Source: Nostoc linckia z4
GTDB taxonomy: Bacteria > Cyanobacteriota > Cyanobacteriia > Cyanobacteriales > Nostocaceae
DNA: 64,000 bases
Direction: 5' to 3'
NCBI RefSeq assembly: GCF_002608075.1
Contig: NZ_LAHA01000018.1
Location: 27-64,026 of the forward strand
The first letter of the stretch is position 1; the number at the start of each line of letters is the position of its first letter. Shown here one piece after another: positions 20,165 to 28,731 of this stretch. Below the pieces are notes generated by a model that saw only the letters and a program-made list of their open reading frames with translations, had not been told where the DNA came from and ran no database searches. The position numbers and the translations under genes are program-made.

Positions 20165-21262
20165 ATGCTATATTCTGCCAATCAACCGCTGACTTCTCTA
20201 TTAGATATTGCTCACAATATCCAGATTGAGTCAAATTTTTGTATTTACCATCCCAAATATCAACCCTTTGCTCTGCCGACTAAAGTAGCTGAGAGATTTC
20301 AGCAAACCCCAGCAGATTTGCAACAAAAGTATCTGACTCTACTACTGCGAAATTTTCTCTATGGTATCTATTACAATGGCTCCCTACAAAATAGTTTAAT
20401 ACCTAATACTAGTATTAAACATCACATATCTCAATCTAATTTAGAAGATAGTTATGTTTCGGATATTGATTGGGATTTCTACAAACAACTACACGAAAAT
20501 AATCACGGTATAGGCTACTTTGACTCAAAATGGGAAGTGTTGCGGCGAGAAGTTGATGGTACGATGGCGGTGACAAAAGGCGGTTTAACGCTTTATATTG
20601 AGCCGGACTGTCACTTAGAATCAAGTAAAAAATCTACCAAAGTAGGTGATATAGTAGCAATTTGGATGCCTAAAAATCGTCTACAAAACGGTTATTATGT
20701 GGCAGTTAGTAATGTGGCACAAGAACAGCAAAAAAATCCAGACAGTGACTTAGGAACAGGGCGAATTTACTTTAATTTAACCCCATCTGGTGCGATCGCT
20801 CTTATGAATAGCCTAACACTGCAACTCAATGCAGCCTCCATTGCTTTTAACTTTCAGGTTCTCCATAATCCTTCTGTATACGGACGCTATGATTCAGGGG
20901 TACTCTATTTTGAACTCCAAGACTATGCAGCAATCCACAGCATCCTTGAAAGAATTTATCCAGAGAATCAATTTCATTTCCACCAAGAAATTCCCTTGTT
21001 TACCAAATTTTTAGCACCAGGGTTAGGTTTAGCTGAAGAACCAAGTCAAAAATTTGCCGCCCAAGAAAGTTTTGGTATGAACCGTTGTCAAATCGTTGCT
21101 AATGCCTTGTTAGAAGGATGGCAAAAAGGTAAGAACGCAATGGAAGAACGAATGAGGGTGATTAACCAACATTTTACACGCCATGCCATTGACTTACGGC
21201 GTCCCTACCTTAACCCTAATTCTCAAGATATTTATATTCCCCTGAAATTACAGCAAATTTAA
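20165..21262 (+). CDS. HopA1-family protein (candidate phospho-Ser/Thr lyase)
   Basis: A 365-residue soluble protein that I recognise as the HopA1 effector-like family widespread in cyanobacteria. Helical N-terminal 140 residues (LPTKVAERFQQTPADLQQKY, NFLYGIYYNG) are followed by the conserved GRIYFNLTPSGAIALMNSLT, then AASIAFNFQVLHNPSVYGRYDSGVLYFE and a C-terminal NRCQIVANALLEGW. Related proteins (LxmY of class V lanthipeptides, TvaD of thioamitides, both from memory) act as lyases on phosphorylated peptides. The upstream APH-fold kinase supports such a pair. The founding HopA1 is a Pseudomonas type III effector of different role, so function must stay tentative. ATG start, 365 residues, apparently complete. 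Confidence 0.75.
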   Translation: MLYSANQPLTSLLDIAHNIQIESNFCIYHPKYQPFALPTKVAERFQQTPADLQQKYLTLLLRNFLYGIYYNGSLQNSLIPNTSIKHHISQSNLEDSYVSDIDWDFYKQLHENNHGIGYFDSKWEVLRREVDGTMAVTKGGLTLYIEPDCHLESSKKSTKVGDIVAIWMPKNRLQNGYYVAVSNVAQEQQKNPDSDLGTGRIYFNLTPSGAIALMNSLTLQLNAASIAFNFQVLHNPSVYGRYDSGVLYFELQDYAAIHSILERIYPENQFHFHQEIPLFTKFLAPGLGLAEEPSQKFAAQESFGMNRCQIVANALLEGWQKGKNAMEERMRVINQHFTRHAIDLRRPYLNPNSQDIYIPLKLQQI

Positions 21263-21330
21263 AGTTAATAAACAGCACACAAATTTTTTCGGTCTACTGA
21301 GTTTTGCTGTATTGATGAGTAATTCTAACT

Positions 21331-21533
21331 TAGTGGTCTGTCCCATTAATTTTGTAGGAAAAATGTTCGTAGTAAGGACTTTAGTCCTTGATTTTTAAGC
21401 ACTAAAGAAGGCAGCTATGCAAAGGGCACAGGGCAGGAATCAGAATTACCTTCTGCCTTTTGCCTCCTGCCCTCTGCCTTTCTTGCTAAAGTGATTACTA
21501 CGAACCTATCAGAACTAATGGGACAAACCATTA
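21331..21533. mobile_element. MITE-like element with about 50-bp terminal inverted repeats
   Basis: The left end TAGTGGTCTGTCCCATTA... to ...TTCGTAGTAAGGACTTTAG (21331-21384) is matched in inverse by the right end (21484-21533), whose reverse complement begins TAATGGTTTGTCCCATTA and ends TTCGTAGTAATCACTTTAG. Both ends carry TA, the target typical of IS630/Tc1-mariner elements. It has no transposase. The centre holds STRR-like CCTTCTGCC units. It ends within the stop codon of chaB. Confidence 0.8.
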
Positions 21534-21776
21534 GTTGCCACCAGAGGTCACAGATTTATTATGTATGGCAGTATCTTCAGGCTTTCTGTGCCATTTGCCA
21601 TCGCCACCTGGTTCGTACTCATTTCTGACGCTATTCCAAGCAACTTCACGGGCACCTTCTTCACTGAAACCATCTTTTTGAGCGGCGCTAAATGCTGCTG
21701 CAAAAATCTGCTGTGCGTGTTCGGGTAATTGTTGTTTAATGTCTTCAGGTAATTGATTGATTCCTTGTTCTGGCAT
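21531..21776 (-). CDS. chaB: ChaB family protein
   Basis: An 81-residue protein matching the ChaB family: LPEDIKQQLPEHAQQIFAAAFSAAQ, then AREVAWNSVRNEYEPGGDGKWHRK (family core LPxHAQ...AWxxVKxxY...GxW). In E. coli ChaB is a small regulator near the ChaA cation/proton antiporter; in cyanobacteria its role is unclear. ATG start. The stop codon coincides with the terminal TA of a MITE-like element, so the C-terminal residues (TSGGN) may be partly shaped by the insertion. Confidence 0.85.
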   Translation of the reverse strand: MPEQGINQLPEDIKQQLPEHAQQIFAAAFSAAQKDGFSEEGAREVAWNSVRNEYEPGGDGKWHRKPEDTAIHNKSVTSGGN

Positions 21777-21891
21777 AAACTTAATTCCAATTCTTTTTAC
21801 TGAAGTTCATACTAAAAAATTAATCATCCAATACCATCTTTCTCTAAGTAGAGAACTAAATAATCATACTTTTGGCTGAGTCAAAAAAATT

Positions 21892-22560
21892 TTAGATTAA
21901 CGATGCAATAATATTAATACTCATAGCTAGAATCGTGGTATTGAAAAAGAAGGATAATATACCATGTAGCAACGTCAAGCGCCTCATATCGCGTGATGTC
22001 GTTTGCACATCTGAGACTTGGCTAGTCATGCCAATTACAAATGAATAATACAAAAATTCCCAATAGTCTGGATAGTCGTTATGAGGAAAATCTAAACCTC
22101 TGGTAATTTTTTCGCTATTATTCTGATTATTATATTTGTAATAAATATGTGCATACTGTACTGCAAATATTGTATGTACCAATAACCATGAACCTATAAT
22201 TGTCATAATTGAAAGTATGACATGTAGGCTAAGCATCATTTTTGATAACTGTTCTTTATCAGTTAATAAAAATCCAATGGCTAAAACACTAGCACAAGCC
22301 GCAGCAATCACGAGTATGAATATAGCCAAATGTCCTTCATATTCATCCTCTGCGTAACGACGAATTTTTTCTGGTGTAGCTTTGAGCATTTTCCACCAAG
22401 TTATGGCTAAGAAAAAGTCAGCACCAAAGTTCCAAGCGCAGAGAATACGACTTGCTAAATGCAGCCAAGGTGGAATTATTACCAAAATTAATAAAGCGAC
22501 TCCAACAGCTATGAAAAGTCGAGGTCGCGGGTCAAAGTTTTTCAATAAATTAAGTTTCAC
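21892..22560 (-). CDS. DUF1345 membrane protein
   Basis: A 222-residue integral membrane protein of the DUF1345 family. Five or so hydrophobic helices are visible: LFIAVGVALLILVIIPPW, LAIFILVIAAACASVLAIGFLL, MLSLHVILSIMTIIGSWLLVHTIF, EFLYYSFVIGMTSQ and FFFNTTILAMSINIIASLI. The family signature W(E)FLYYSFVIGMTSQVSDVQ is clear. It resembles part of a two-TM channel fold, but function is unknown. ATG start. It is followed on the same strand by chaB and preceded 70 bp upstream by the HPP gene, so the three may form a transcript. Confidence 0.85.
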   Translation of the reverse strand: MKLNLLKNFDPRPRLFIAVGVALLILVIIPPWLHLASRILCAWNFGADFFLAITWWKMLKATPEKIRRYAEDEYEGHLAIFILVIAAACASVLAIGFLLTDKEQLSKMMLSLHVILSIMTIIGSWLLVHTIFAVQYAHIYYKYNNQNNSEKITRGLDFPHNDYPDYWEFLYYSFVIGMTSQVSDVQTTSRDMRRLTLLHGILSFFFNTTILAMSINIIASLI

Positions 22561-22629
22561 AAAGATTGCGATCGCCAGTGTAATTTATTGGATTTCAATC
22601 ACGTAAATCTAGAATAAGATGCCTTGATA

Positions 22630-23148
22630 TTACCCTTCAGTATAATGTGATAGTAGCCATAAGGCATAGCGTTCTAAACCGACTAATAAGACAGTTATGC
22701 CCAGGGCTAGAGCGAATAAAAATAAATTACTTACATTACCGGCTTTGAAGGCAAAACTTAGAGAAGTGGCAACAGCAGGGGGATGCATTGCATCGAAGAA
22801 AATCATGAAAGCAATAGCAATTACCATTGCAATGCCACCAGAAATATACCCATTACCAAAGATTGAATAAGTAATAAATCCAATGCTAGCAGCCATTGTT
22901 TGAGCTAAAATCAGCGTCCTCACAGCGTTTGTACCGTGCAGGGGGTCAAGATAAATCAGAAATGCACTGGAAGCTAGGGATGCAAATAGTAGGCGCTGTT
23001 GGCTGAGAGCTTCTACCAAAGCCATTACCAATAGGACGATGACAGTTGGCGCAGTTACCAGAGCTATTTCTCCTTTGAGATTTAGCCTGCGTCTGAAATT
23101 CCGATTTGCTCCTTGCAAAGGTTTTAAACTCGAACGTTTTTGACTCAT
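22630..23148 (-). CDS. HPP-family membrane protein
   Basis: A 172-residue membrane protein with four predicted helices and the family motif DAMHPPAVATSLSF (the His-Pro-Pro of the HPP family). Relatives in cyanobacteria and plastids have been linked to nitrite transport, but that is not provable here. I chose the ATG at 23148 (MSQKRSSLKP); an upstream TTG at 23292 would add 48 residues without a ribosome site. A divergent aminotransferase gene begins about 200 bp away. Plasma or thylakoid membrane location is likely. Confidence 0.8.
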   Translation of the reverse strand: MSQKRSSLKPLQGANRNFRRRLNLKGEIALVTAPTVIVLLVMALVEALSQQRLLFASLASSAFLIYLDPLHGTNAVRTLILAQTMAASIGFITYSIFGNGYISGGIAMVIAIAFMIFFDAMHPPAVATSLSFAFKAGNVSNLFLFALALGITVLLVGLERYALWLLSHYTEG

Positions 23149-23350
23149 CGCTCGAAAAATTTGATTTGAAAAAAAAGTCGAGAGTTGTTTGGTTGGGTAA
23201 TTTTCCCATGAATGGTTGATTCGCTCTTTCCTTAGACTTACTGTAAAACTTTGTGGCTGTTGCTTCTTCTGGCAAATGATAGACGGACTCAAACATCGGT
23301 GATGCGTTCGCTTTATGATGCGGTAAGTACCGTCTTTGCGAAGACAAATT

Positions 23351-24499
23351 ATGACGCCAACAATTTCAATTAACGATTCTCAACGCCTGCAACTCTCACC
23401 TTTAGAAATCCCCTCCCGTTTACTGTTGGGGCCAGGCCCCTCCAATGCCCATCCTACAGTCCTGCAAGCGATGAATACTTCACCAGTCGGGCATCTTGAC
23501 CCGGCTTTTCTCGCACTGATGGATGAAATTCAATCGTTGCTGCGCTACGTATGGCAAACAGAAAACCCACTCACCATTGCAGTTAGTGGTACGGGAACAG
23601 CAGCAATGGAAGCAACCATCGCCAATAGCGTGGAACCCGGTGATGTGGTTTTGATTGGCGTAGCTGGTTACTTCGGTAATCGCTTGGTGGATATGGCTGG
23701 ACGTTATGGCGCTGATGTGCGAACAATTACTAAGCCTTGGGGACAAGTTTTCAGCTTGGAAGAATTGAAAACTGCCCTGGAAACCCATCGCCCAGCGATT
23801 CTTGCTTTGGTTCATGCCGAAACTTCCACTGGCGCACGCCAACCTTTAGAGGGAGTTGCTGATTTGTGTCGTGAATTTGGCACTTTATTATTACTAGATA
23901 CCGTTACCAGTCTCGGCGGCGTTCCTATATTCTTGGATGCTTGGGGAGTTGACCTCGCTTATAGTTGTAGCCAAAAAGGCTTGGGTTGCCCACCCGGTGC
24001 TTCGCCTTTTACCATGAGTCCGCGTGCAGCCGAGAAATTGCAAAAGCGTGGCACAAAAGTTGCCAATTGGTATTTAGATATGTCTTTGCTGAGTAAATAT
24101 TGGGGTAGCGATCGCGTCTATCACCACACAGCACCAATTAACTTATACTATGCATTGCGGGAAGCACTGCGTTTAGTTGCTGAAGAAGGATTAGCAAACT
24201 GCTGGCAGCGTCATCAAAAGAACGTAGAATATCTCTGGGAAAGTTTGGAAGACATAGGATTAAGTATGCACGTTGAGCGGGAATATCGACTGCCTACCCT
24301 TACCACTGTCCGCATTCCAGACGGAGTAGACGGCAAAGCGATCGCTCGCCAGTTACTCAATGAACATAATATTGAAATTGGCGGCGGTCTTGGCGAACTT
24401 GCTGGTAAAGTATGGCGCGTAGGACTAATGGGCTTTAATAGTCGTAAGGAAAGTGTTGACCAACTGATAGCAGCATTGCGGCAAGTTTTACCTCAATAA
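23351..24499 (+). CDS. Alanine/serine-glyoxylate-type aminotransferase (class V PLP)
   Basis: A 382-residue PLP enzyme of the AGT family: [18 protein letters not shown] at the N-terminus, [43 protein letters not shown], and [16 protein letters not shown] holding the Schiff-base Lys. It probably transfers amino groups from alanine or serine to glyoxylate in photorespiration; it is often mislabelled as a soluble hydrogenase subunit in cyanobacteria. The ATG at 23351 is preferred to an in-frame TTG five codons upstream. It is monocistronic and divergent from the HPP gene. Confidence 0.9.
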   Translation: MTPTISINDSQRLQLSPLEIPSRLLLGPGPSNAHPTVLQAMNTSPVGHLDPAFLALMDEIQSLLRYVWQTENPLTIAVSGTGTAAMEATIANSVEPGDVVLIGVAGYFGNRLVDMAGRYGADVRTITKPWGQVFSLEELKTALETHRPAILALVHAETSTGARQPLEGVADLCREFGTLLLLDTVTSLGGVPIFLDAWGVDLAYSCSQKGLGCPPGASPFTMSPRAAEKLQKRGTKVANWYLDMSLLSKYWGSDRVYHHTAPINLYYALREALRLVAEEGLANCWQRHQKNVEYLWESLEDIGLSMHVEREYRLPTLTTVRIPDGVDGKAIARQLLNEHNIEIGGGLGELAGKVWRVGLMGFNSRKESVDQLIAALRQVLPQ

Positions 24500-24516
24500 G
24501 CTGAATTTGTGTTGAG

Positions 24517-24553
24517 TGTTGACTGTTGAATGTTAATCGTCAACAGTCACACT
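24517..24553 (+). terminator. Imperfect hairpin of GTTGACT repeats after the aminotransferase
   Basis: GTTGACTGTTGA pairs with TCAACAGTCAC across about 10 bases. It lies 20 bp after the stop but has no T-tract, so termination is uncertain; the sequence is also an STRR-type repeat. Confidence 0.4.
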
Positions 24554-24638
24554 ATGAGTTGCTGTTAAAGCTTAACGCTTTTGAGAACAATGGCGATCGC
24601 TCTAGCATTGATTGACAAGCAAAGTTGATATTTTACAA

Positions 24639-24848
24639 GTCGATGCATTCACGATGCAAGCCAATGCATTCACGATGCAAGCCAATGCATTCACGATGCA
24701 AGCCAATGCATTCACGATGCAAGTCGATGCATTCACGATGCAAGCCAATGCATTCACGATGCAAGTCGATGCATTCACGATGCAAGTCGATGCATTCACG
24801 ATGCAAGCCAATGCATTCACAATGCAAGCCAATGCATTCACAATGCAA
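24639..24848. repeat. Ten-unit 21-bp tandem repeat
   Basis: Ten exact-length units of 21 bp with variants G(C/T)C(A/G)ATGCATTCACGATGCAA (the last two have ACAATGCAA). Each unit contains the inverted pair TGCAT-N5-ATGCA. Because 21 is a multiple of three and no unit contains a stop, several frames on both strands stay open and produce 7-residue repeats such as VDAFTMQ. The ORFs lack good start signals, so I treat the array as non-coding. Confidence 0.9.
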
Positions 24849-24950
24849 GTCGCTCATATCATTTTGTTAAATCTTGGCAACACATAAATATACGACTTAC
24901 GCATTGACGGTAAATACAAAATATGAAGTGCTTGAAAAAACCACATCTGT

Positions 24951-24981
24951 TGTAGGGGCACAGCATTGCTGTGCCCCTACA
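24951..24981. repeat. 31-bp perfect palindrome (TGTAGGGGCACAGCA arms)
   Basis: 15-bp perfect arms around one central T. It has the same architecture as the palindromes at 8208, 25536 and 48545. It is preceded by ACGACTTACGCATTGAC, a motif commonly seen at ends of cyanobacterial miniature elements. Confidence 0.85.
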
Positions 24982-25041
24982 GTACGGGTTGACGTATTAT
25001 CAACAAACGTCTATGAAAGGCTAAAACGACATTAAATAGTT

Positions 25042-25152
25042 TCACTGCGAGAAAAACCCAACAACTAGCAGAGGCAAAAGTATTAAGATAGACACAATCA
25101 AAACGAGGGTTGCTGGCTCAATTTTAATTTGGTTCTTCTGTGGGTCGCTCAT
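25042..25152 (-). CDS. 36-residue single-helix membrane protein
   Basis: The ORF encodes MSDPQKNQIKIEPATLVLIV followed by SILILLPLLVVGFFSQ. The polar N-terminus of about 13 residues precedes one 20-residue hydrophobic helix, like the small subunits of photosynthetic or respiratory complexes. A GAGAG sequence precedes the ATG by about 8 bases. It is on the same strand as another tiny membrane protein 200 bp upstream. I do not recognise it as a known Psb, Psa, Pet or Ndh subunit. The composition and clean single helix make it more than a chance ORF. Confidence 0.6.
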   Translation of the reverse strand: MSDPQKNQIKIEPATLVLIVSILILLPLLVVGFFSQ

Positions 25153-25356
25153 TTGCCATTCTCTCAATCAATTAAATATAATAGCCCAGCCTAATAGATG
25201 TTTATAGTTTTTTCCAAGACCAACAAAGTTGAGAAGTGTAAATCTTTATCTACCTTTGCTAACTCAGCACAGAGTCTCTTGTAATTTTAAATTCACAATT
25301 CTGCTGTATTTTTGATCTTACAAACTTTCAATTCCTCAATTCATCACTCCATTAGC

Positions 25357-25464
25357 TTATTTCTTCCAAGGAAGTTTAGTACCCATTTCCGTGAAGGCGG
25401 AGAAGATGAGATAGAGAATCAGCAACCCAGCAGCTGCAAAGAAAGTTAGTAAATCGCCATCCAT
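25357..25464 (-). CDS. 35-residue single-helix membrane protein
   Basis: The ORF encodes MDGDLLTFFAAAGLLILYLI then FSAFTEMGTKLPWKK. A hydrophobic helix spans residues about 5-24, followed by a short polar tail ending in PWKK. No strong ribosome site is visible. It follows the 475-residue membrane protein gene by 160 bp on the same strand, and another tiny membrane protein lies downstream. It resembles small membrane-complex subunits, but I cannot match it to a named one. Confidence 0.6.
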   Translation of the reverse strand: MDGDLLTFFAAAGLLILYLIFSAFTEMGTKLPWKK

Positions 25465-25535
25465 AAGTATTGTTAGCTAAAACTTTGCTCATCATAACCA
25501 GATTACCGCAATATCATATCTAGAGCAGTGTGCCC

Positions 25536-25566
25536 TGTAGAGACGTTGCAGTGCAACGTCTCTACA
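25536..25566. repeat. 31-bp perfect palindrome, second copy of the 8208 element
   Basis: Arms are identical to 8208-8238 (TGTAGAGACGTTGCA), with G instead of A at the centre. It lies 60 bp downstream of the stop of the 475-residue membrane protein gene. Confidence 0.85.
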
Positions 25567-25624
25567 ACGATAAATCAAGGGTTTTAGCGTCTAATCCACA
25601 TCATACGTGAATTTTGAATTGGTA

Positions 25625-27052
25625 TTAATCTCTACCGTTTCTCTGTATCTGTAATCTTTGGTCTTCTGGGTGCAAAGTGAACCAACCGTACCAGTGAAGA
25701 ACTGCTAGCCAAACGGCGGAAAGTAAACCGGCGAGGCTGAGGGTGAGGCCGCTAAAGGGTACTAATAATCCAAAGATGGGTAATACTGCTCCAGCAATAG
25801 TGCAAATAATAGCAGCAAGGGAAGTACTACGGCTAGCACCTAATCCCCATGTTAAAAACAATAAGATAATGGAAATGAAAGCCCAAGCCAACTGAGGATT
25901 TATCAAGCGAGCCAGATAGGTCAAAGCTAATAGACAAGCAAAGAAAATACTACCAGCGATCGCGATATTTTTAAAACTCATGGGCAGTGATAAATATAAC
26001 AATAATATCCACCACAAAAATATCCCTGGTGCTAGCAATAACAGCCTGGGAATGATACCAGTGTGACGAATTGGTTCGGTGTTGGTAAACACTCCAAAGG
26101 GATTTTTCACTGAAACATTATCGTTAAATATCCAAGTAAATTGAGTGCTGCGGCCATCAACTTTAATTTCATTGGGTACAATACCACTGGCGAAATCAGC
26201 AGGAGCAAAGTTAGCAATTGCTGTGAGGCGGAAGTTAGAAAGCAACTGTCCTTCGGCGCTGTAAACCCAACGCGGCCCTCCTTGAGCTTGATAGGTAACT
26301 CGAAAGGTGGTTGCTTCCCCTGATTGTAGACGGAAGGGAAAGCCATAATCCCCAGGATTGGTTTGTTGTAATCTAGTACCGTCACGCTCTACTTTGTAGC
26401 TAGCAAGCAGCGAATAGCCATTAGGTGGCGGTGCTTCAAAGAAAAAATTATTAACATTGTTGAGTTGGTTAACTACTTTATAATCAGCAGTGTATTCCAC
26501 GCGATAAATTGAACTGCGACCGGGAACATCTACGCTTTGGTCGAGTTTGACTTGAATTTGCGAACCACCCAACGTTAAAAACCGGGTAACTTCCCGCGTA
26601 TCATTGACCTTAACTATCTTGCCGTTGACTTGGGTGGTGTAAGAATATGGCTCTTGAATAGAGTAGCGTACTTGAGGAGCAGACTGTTCGAGTTTTTCAC
26701 CTGCGACGCTTTCCACCACTTGAGCCACCTTTGCTTGTTCCCAGTGATGGTAGCGGTTGCTCAAAGTTGAACAGAGAAAAAATCCCGGCACTAAGAGAAC
26801 TAATACTAAAGTTAAATGTTGTAATCCTCGTAAAAGTTGGGAATAACGAACAGCCCATTCACCAATGACAATCACATTTTCGGTTTGATGGCGACGTAGA
26901 GAAAAACTCACCAGAGCGATCGCAATTCCCAAAGCTATAACTAAAAATACTAATAATACTGAAGCTGTAAGTGCTTGAGTTCCAAATTGCACAAGCTCAG
27001 TCGGATGTGTTAAATCTGGTAACCCAGGAATACCTTGAGCAGAAGATGACAT
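25625..27052 (-). CDS. Membrane protein with large extracytoplasmic domain, unknown function
   Basis: 475 residues from the chosen ATG (MSSSAQGIPGLPDLTHP). An upstream start at 27166 would add 38 residues that look like read-through of the spacer. Two N-terminal helices (ALTASVLLVFLVIALGIAIALV and LTLVLVLLVPGFFLC) are followed by a beta-rich soluble domain of about 240 residues (RYSIQEPYSYTTQVNGKIVKVND and onward). Five or six further helices lie at the C-terminus. I do not recognise a family with certainty. It lies 229 bp downstream of another membrane protein gene on the same strand and upstream of two tiny membrane proteins, which suggests a membrane-associated operon. Confidence 0.7.
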   Translation of the reverse strand: MSSSAQGIPGLPDLTHPTELVQFGTQALTASVLLVFLVIALGIAIALVSFSLRRHQTENVIVIGEWAVRYSQLLRGLQHLTLVLVLLVPGFFLCSTLSNRYHHWEQAKVAQVVESVAGEKLEQSAPQVRYSIQEPYSYTTQVNGKIVKVNDTREVTRFLTLGGSQIQVKLDQSVDVPGRSSIYRVEYTADYKVVNQLNNVNNFFFEAPPPNGYSLLASYKVERDGTRLQQTNPGDYGFPFRLQSGEATTFRVTYQAQGGPRWVYSAEGQLLSNFRLTAIANFAPADFASGIVPNEIKVDGRSTQFTWIFNDNVSVKNPFGVFTNTEPIRHTGIIPRLLLLAPGIFLWWILLLYLSLPMSFKNIAIAGSIFFACLLALTYLARLINPQLAWAFISIILLFLTWGLGASRSTSLAAIICTIAGAVLPIFGLLVPFSGLTLSLAGLLSAVWLAVLHWYGWFTLHPEDQRLQIQRNGRD

Positions 27053-27280
27053 TGGCGTATTCTTGCAGAATTTGGAGAACCAGACTGATAAAATCTCTGA
27101 AAAGTTTCTCCACCATAGTTTTATATGATACCCGACAGTAGGGTGGACGAGATGCCCACCTGACAAGAGTTAATTGGATATTTTTTATTTGTCAGTCCCG
27201 AAGTCCTAACTAATTCCGAAAATTTTTGCACTCCTCAATTCCAAGTCTTAAATTCTGAATTCTGAATTCTGAATTCTTCC

Positions 27281-28567
27281 TCAAGATTCATCCAAGCGCC
27301 GTTGCCATTCAGCATCAATTTGTGCAGAACGTTCAACTTCTTGTTCTAGTAAGTCGGTTTCGGTGGAGTAAACCAAATCCTCATCGCCAATGAATTTTTC
27401 TGCTGCAAATTGACGAGCAAAATCAAGCTTTTGCTGCAAAGAACTATCCGCGCTTGCTAATAGCCTAGCGCGAGAAAGGCGATCGCGATTGCGGGCAGCA
27501 ATTTTTTGATTCCGCCACTGAATCCAAAAATAACGCAATAATGGGATGCCTAAAAAACCAATTCCATAAGCCAACAGCAACCAATAAATTCCTTGGACAA
27601 AAGCCACTAGTCCACCTATTTGAGCAGCAGCGGTACCATTTGCTAATAAATTTCCCAATACTAAAGCACCAACAAAATTGAGTATCCCCAAGCCAGCACT
27701 CAGCATAATTTGTCCTGAACTTGCAGCACTAAAACGCCAAGGAAATTCTTCTAAATAAACTGCTATTGAACGACGACGCTTTTTGGCTGCACTTATCTGC
27801 AACTCTGGGAAGTAATATACAATTTGCCCTTCGTCGCTAACGGATGGTTGTCCATTAAATCGTGTCAGAACCGGTAGCATATAATCTTCGTAATCTCTTT
27901 GATATTTCTCCCCAATGTCATCAAGATACGGCGAAATTTGTTCAGCTACCACTGCACCACGATTATTCCTAATTACCGTAGCAATTTCTTGCCAGCGACG
28001 TTCTTCTAAATTAGCGTTAGGATTACCATCACCAAATAAAAACGAAAACACAGCTTCAAAGAAATTTAAATCGCTTTGTTGTCGCCTTTCATCTCGCCGT
28101 TGTTGGTAGTGAGTGTCATAATCTGGACTAAAATACCAAAATAAATTTGGGAAATAGAAGAATCCACCACCGGAATTACTGCTCCCGTTATCGCTGTCAC
28201 GGTCTGAATTGGCCGCGGTCATGATAATAATGATGGTAATAGTTATCAAGGCGATGGAAACAGTTAAGAAAATTCCAAAAGAAATCCGAATCAGGTAAAA
28301 CAGAACATTCCAAACTTTTTTCCACCATTCCTGCAACCGTAACTGGAAATACTTATTACGTAAAATTGTGCGGAAATTTTTTGGAAATAGGTAAACAATG
28401 TCACCTGAATCTGCTACTTGTAAATGTGCGCCAGCTTCAGATGCTAATGCCAATAAACCTTGATTAGCTTCAGCCACGTTCAATCCTGCCTGAATTGCCA
28501 CATCACCAACGGTGACACGGTAACCCATCTGTTCCACTGCTTGCATAATGGTGGGATTGAGAGTCAT
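27281..28567 (-). CDS. Conserved membrane protein with winged-helix-like N-terminus
   Basis: A 428-residue protein. Residues 1-65 (AVEQMGYRVTVGDVAIQAGL, then LLALASEAGAHLQVADSGDIVYLFP) look like a small winged-helix module, and a related IVYYFPEL segment returns near residue 245, suggesting an internal duplication. There are TM helices at about 88-115 and 282-350. A Ser/Asn/Gly-rich loop and a charged coiled C-terminus (LEQEVERSAQIDAEWQRRL) are also visible. I recall only hypothetical or vaguely annotated relatives in cyanobacteria and plastids. ATG start. It is probably first in a minus-strand unit reaching to about 25 kb. Confidence 0.65.
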   Translation of the reverse strand: MTLNPTIMQAVEQMGYRVTVGDVAIQAGLNVAEANQGLLALASEAGAHLQVADSGDIVYLFPKNFRTILRNKYFQLRLQEWWKKVWNVLFYLIRISFGIFLTVSIALITITIIIIMTAANSDRDSDNGSSNSGGGFFYFPNLFWYFSPDYDTHYQQRRDERRQQSDLNFFEAVFSFLFGDGNPNANLEERRWQEIATVIRNNRGAVVAEQISPYLDDIGEKYQRDYEDYMLPVLTRFNGQPSVSDEGQIVYYFPELQISAAKKRRRSIAVYLEEFPWRFSAASSGQIMLSAGLGILNFVGALVLGNLLANGTAAAQIGGLVAFVQGIYWLLLAYGIGFLGIPLLRYFWIQWRNQKIAARNRDRLSRARLLASADSSLQQKLDFARQFAAEKFIGDEDLVYSTETDLLEQEVERSAQIDAEWQRRLDES

Positions 28568-28731
28568 TCCTCTCCCCTCCTGCGAAAATAAATATACTCT
28601 TTCTTTTCAAGTATAAAGTTTTATTTTAAATCCCTCGTCTCCGGCATAAATAAACCAACAAATAAGATGACACGCAACATGTTATAATTATTGTCCTTGG
28701 TTTAATTAACCAGCAAATTTTTTGCTTAAAT

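Noticed and set aside
20041..20229. 62-residue ORF as a RiPP precursor for the kinase/HopA1 pair
   Set aside because: TTG start, overlap with the HopA1-like gene, and no leader/core division or Ser/Thr/Cys-rich end.
24602..24848. Possible CRISPR array
   Set aside because: Units are contiguous 21-mers without spacers, and no cas genes are present.
24612..24887. ORFs across the 21-bp array on both strands
   Set aside because: The open frames follow from a stop-free 21-bp period; no credible ribosome site.
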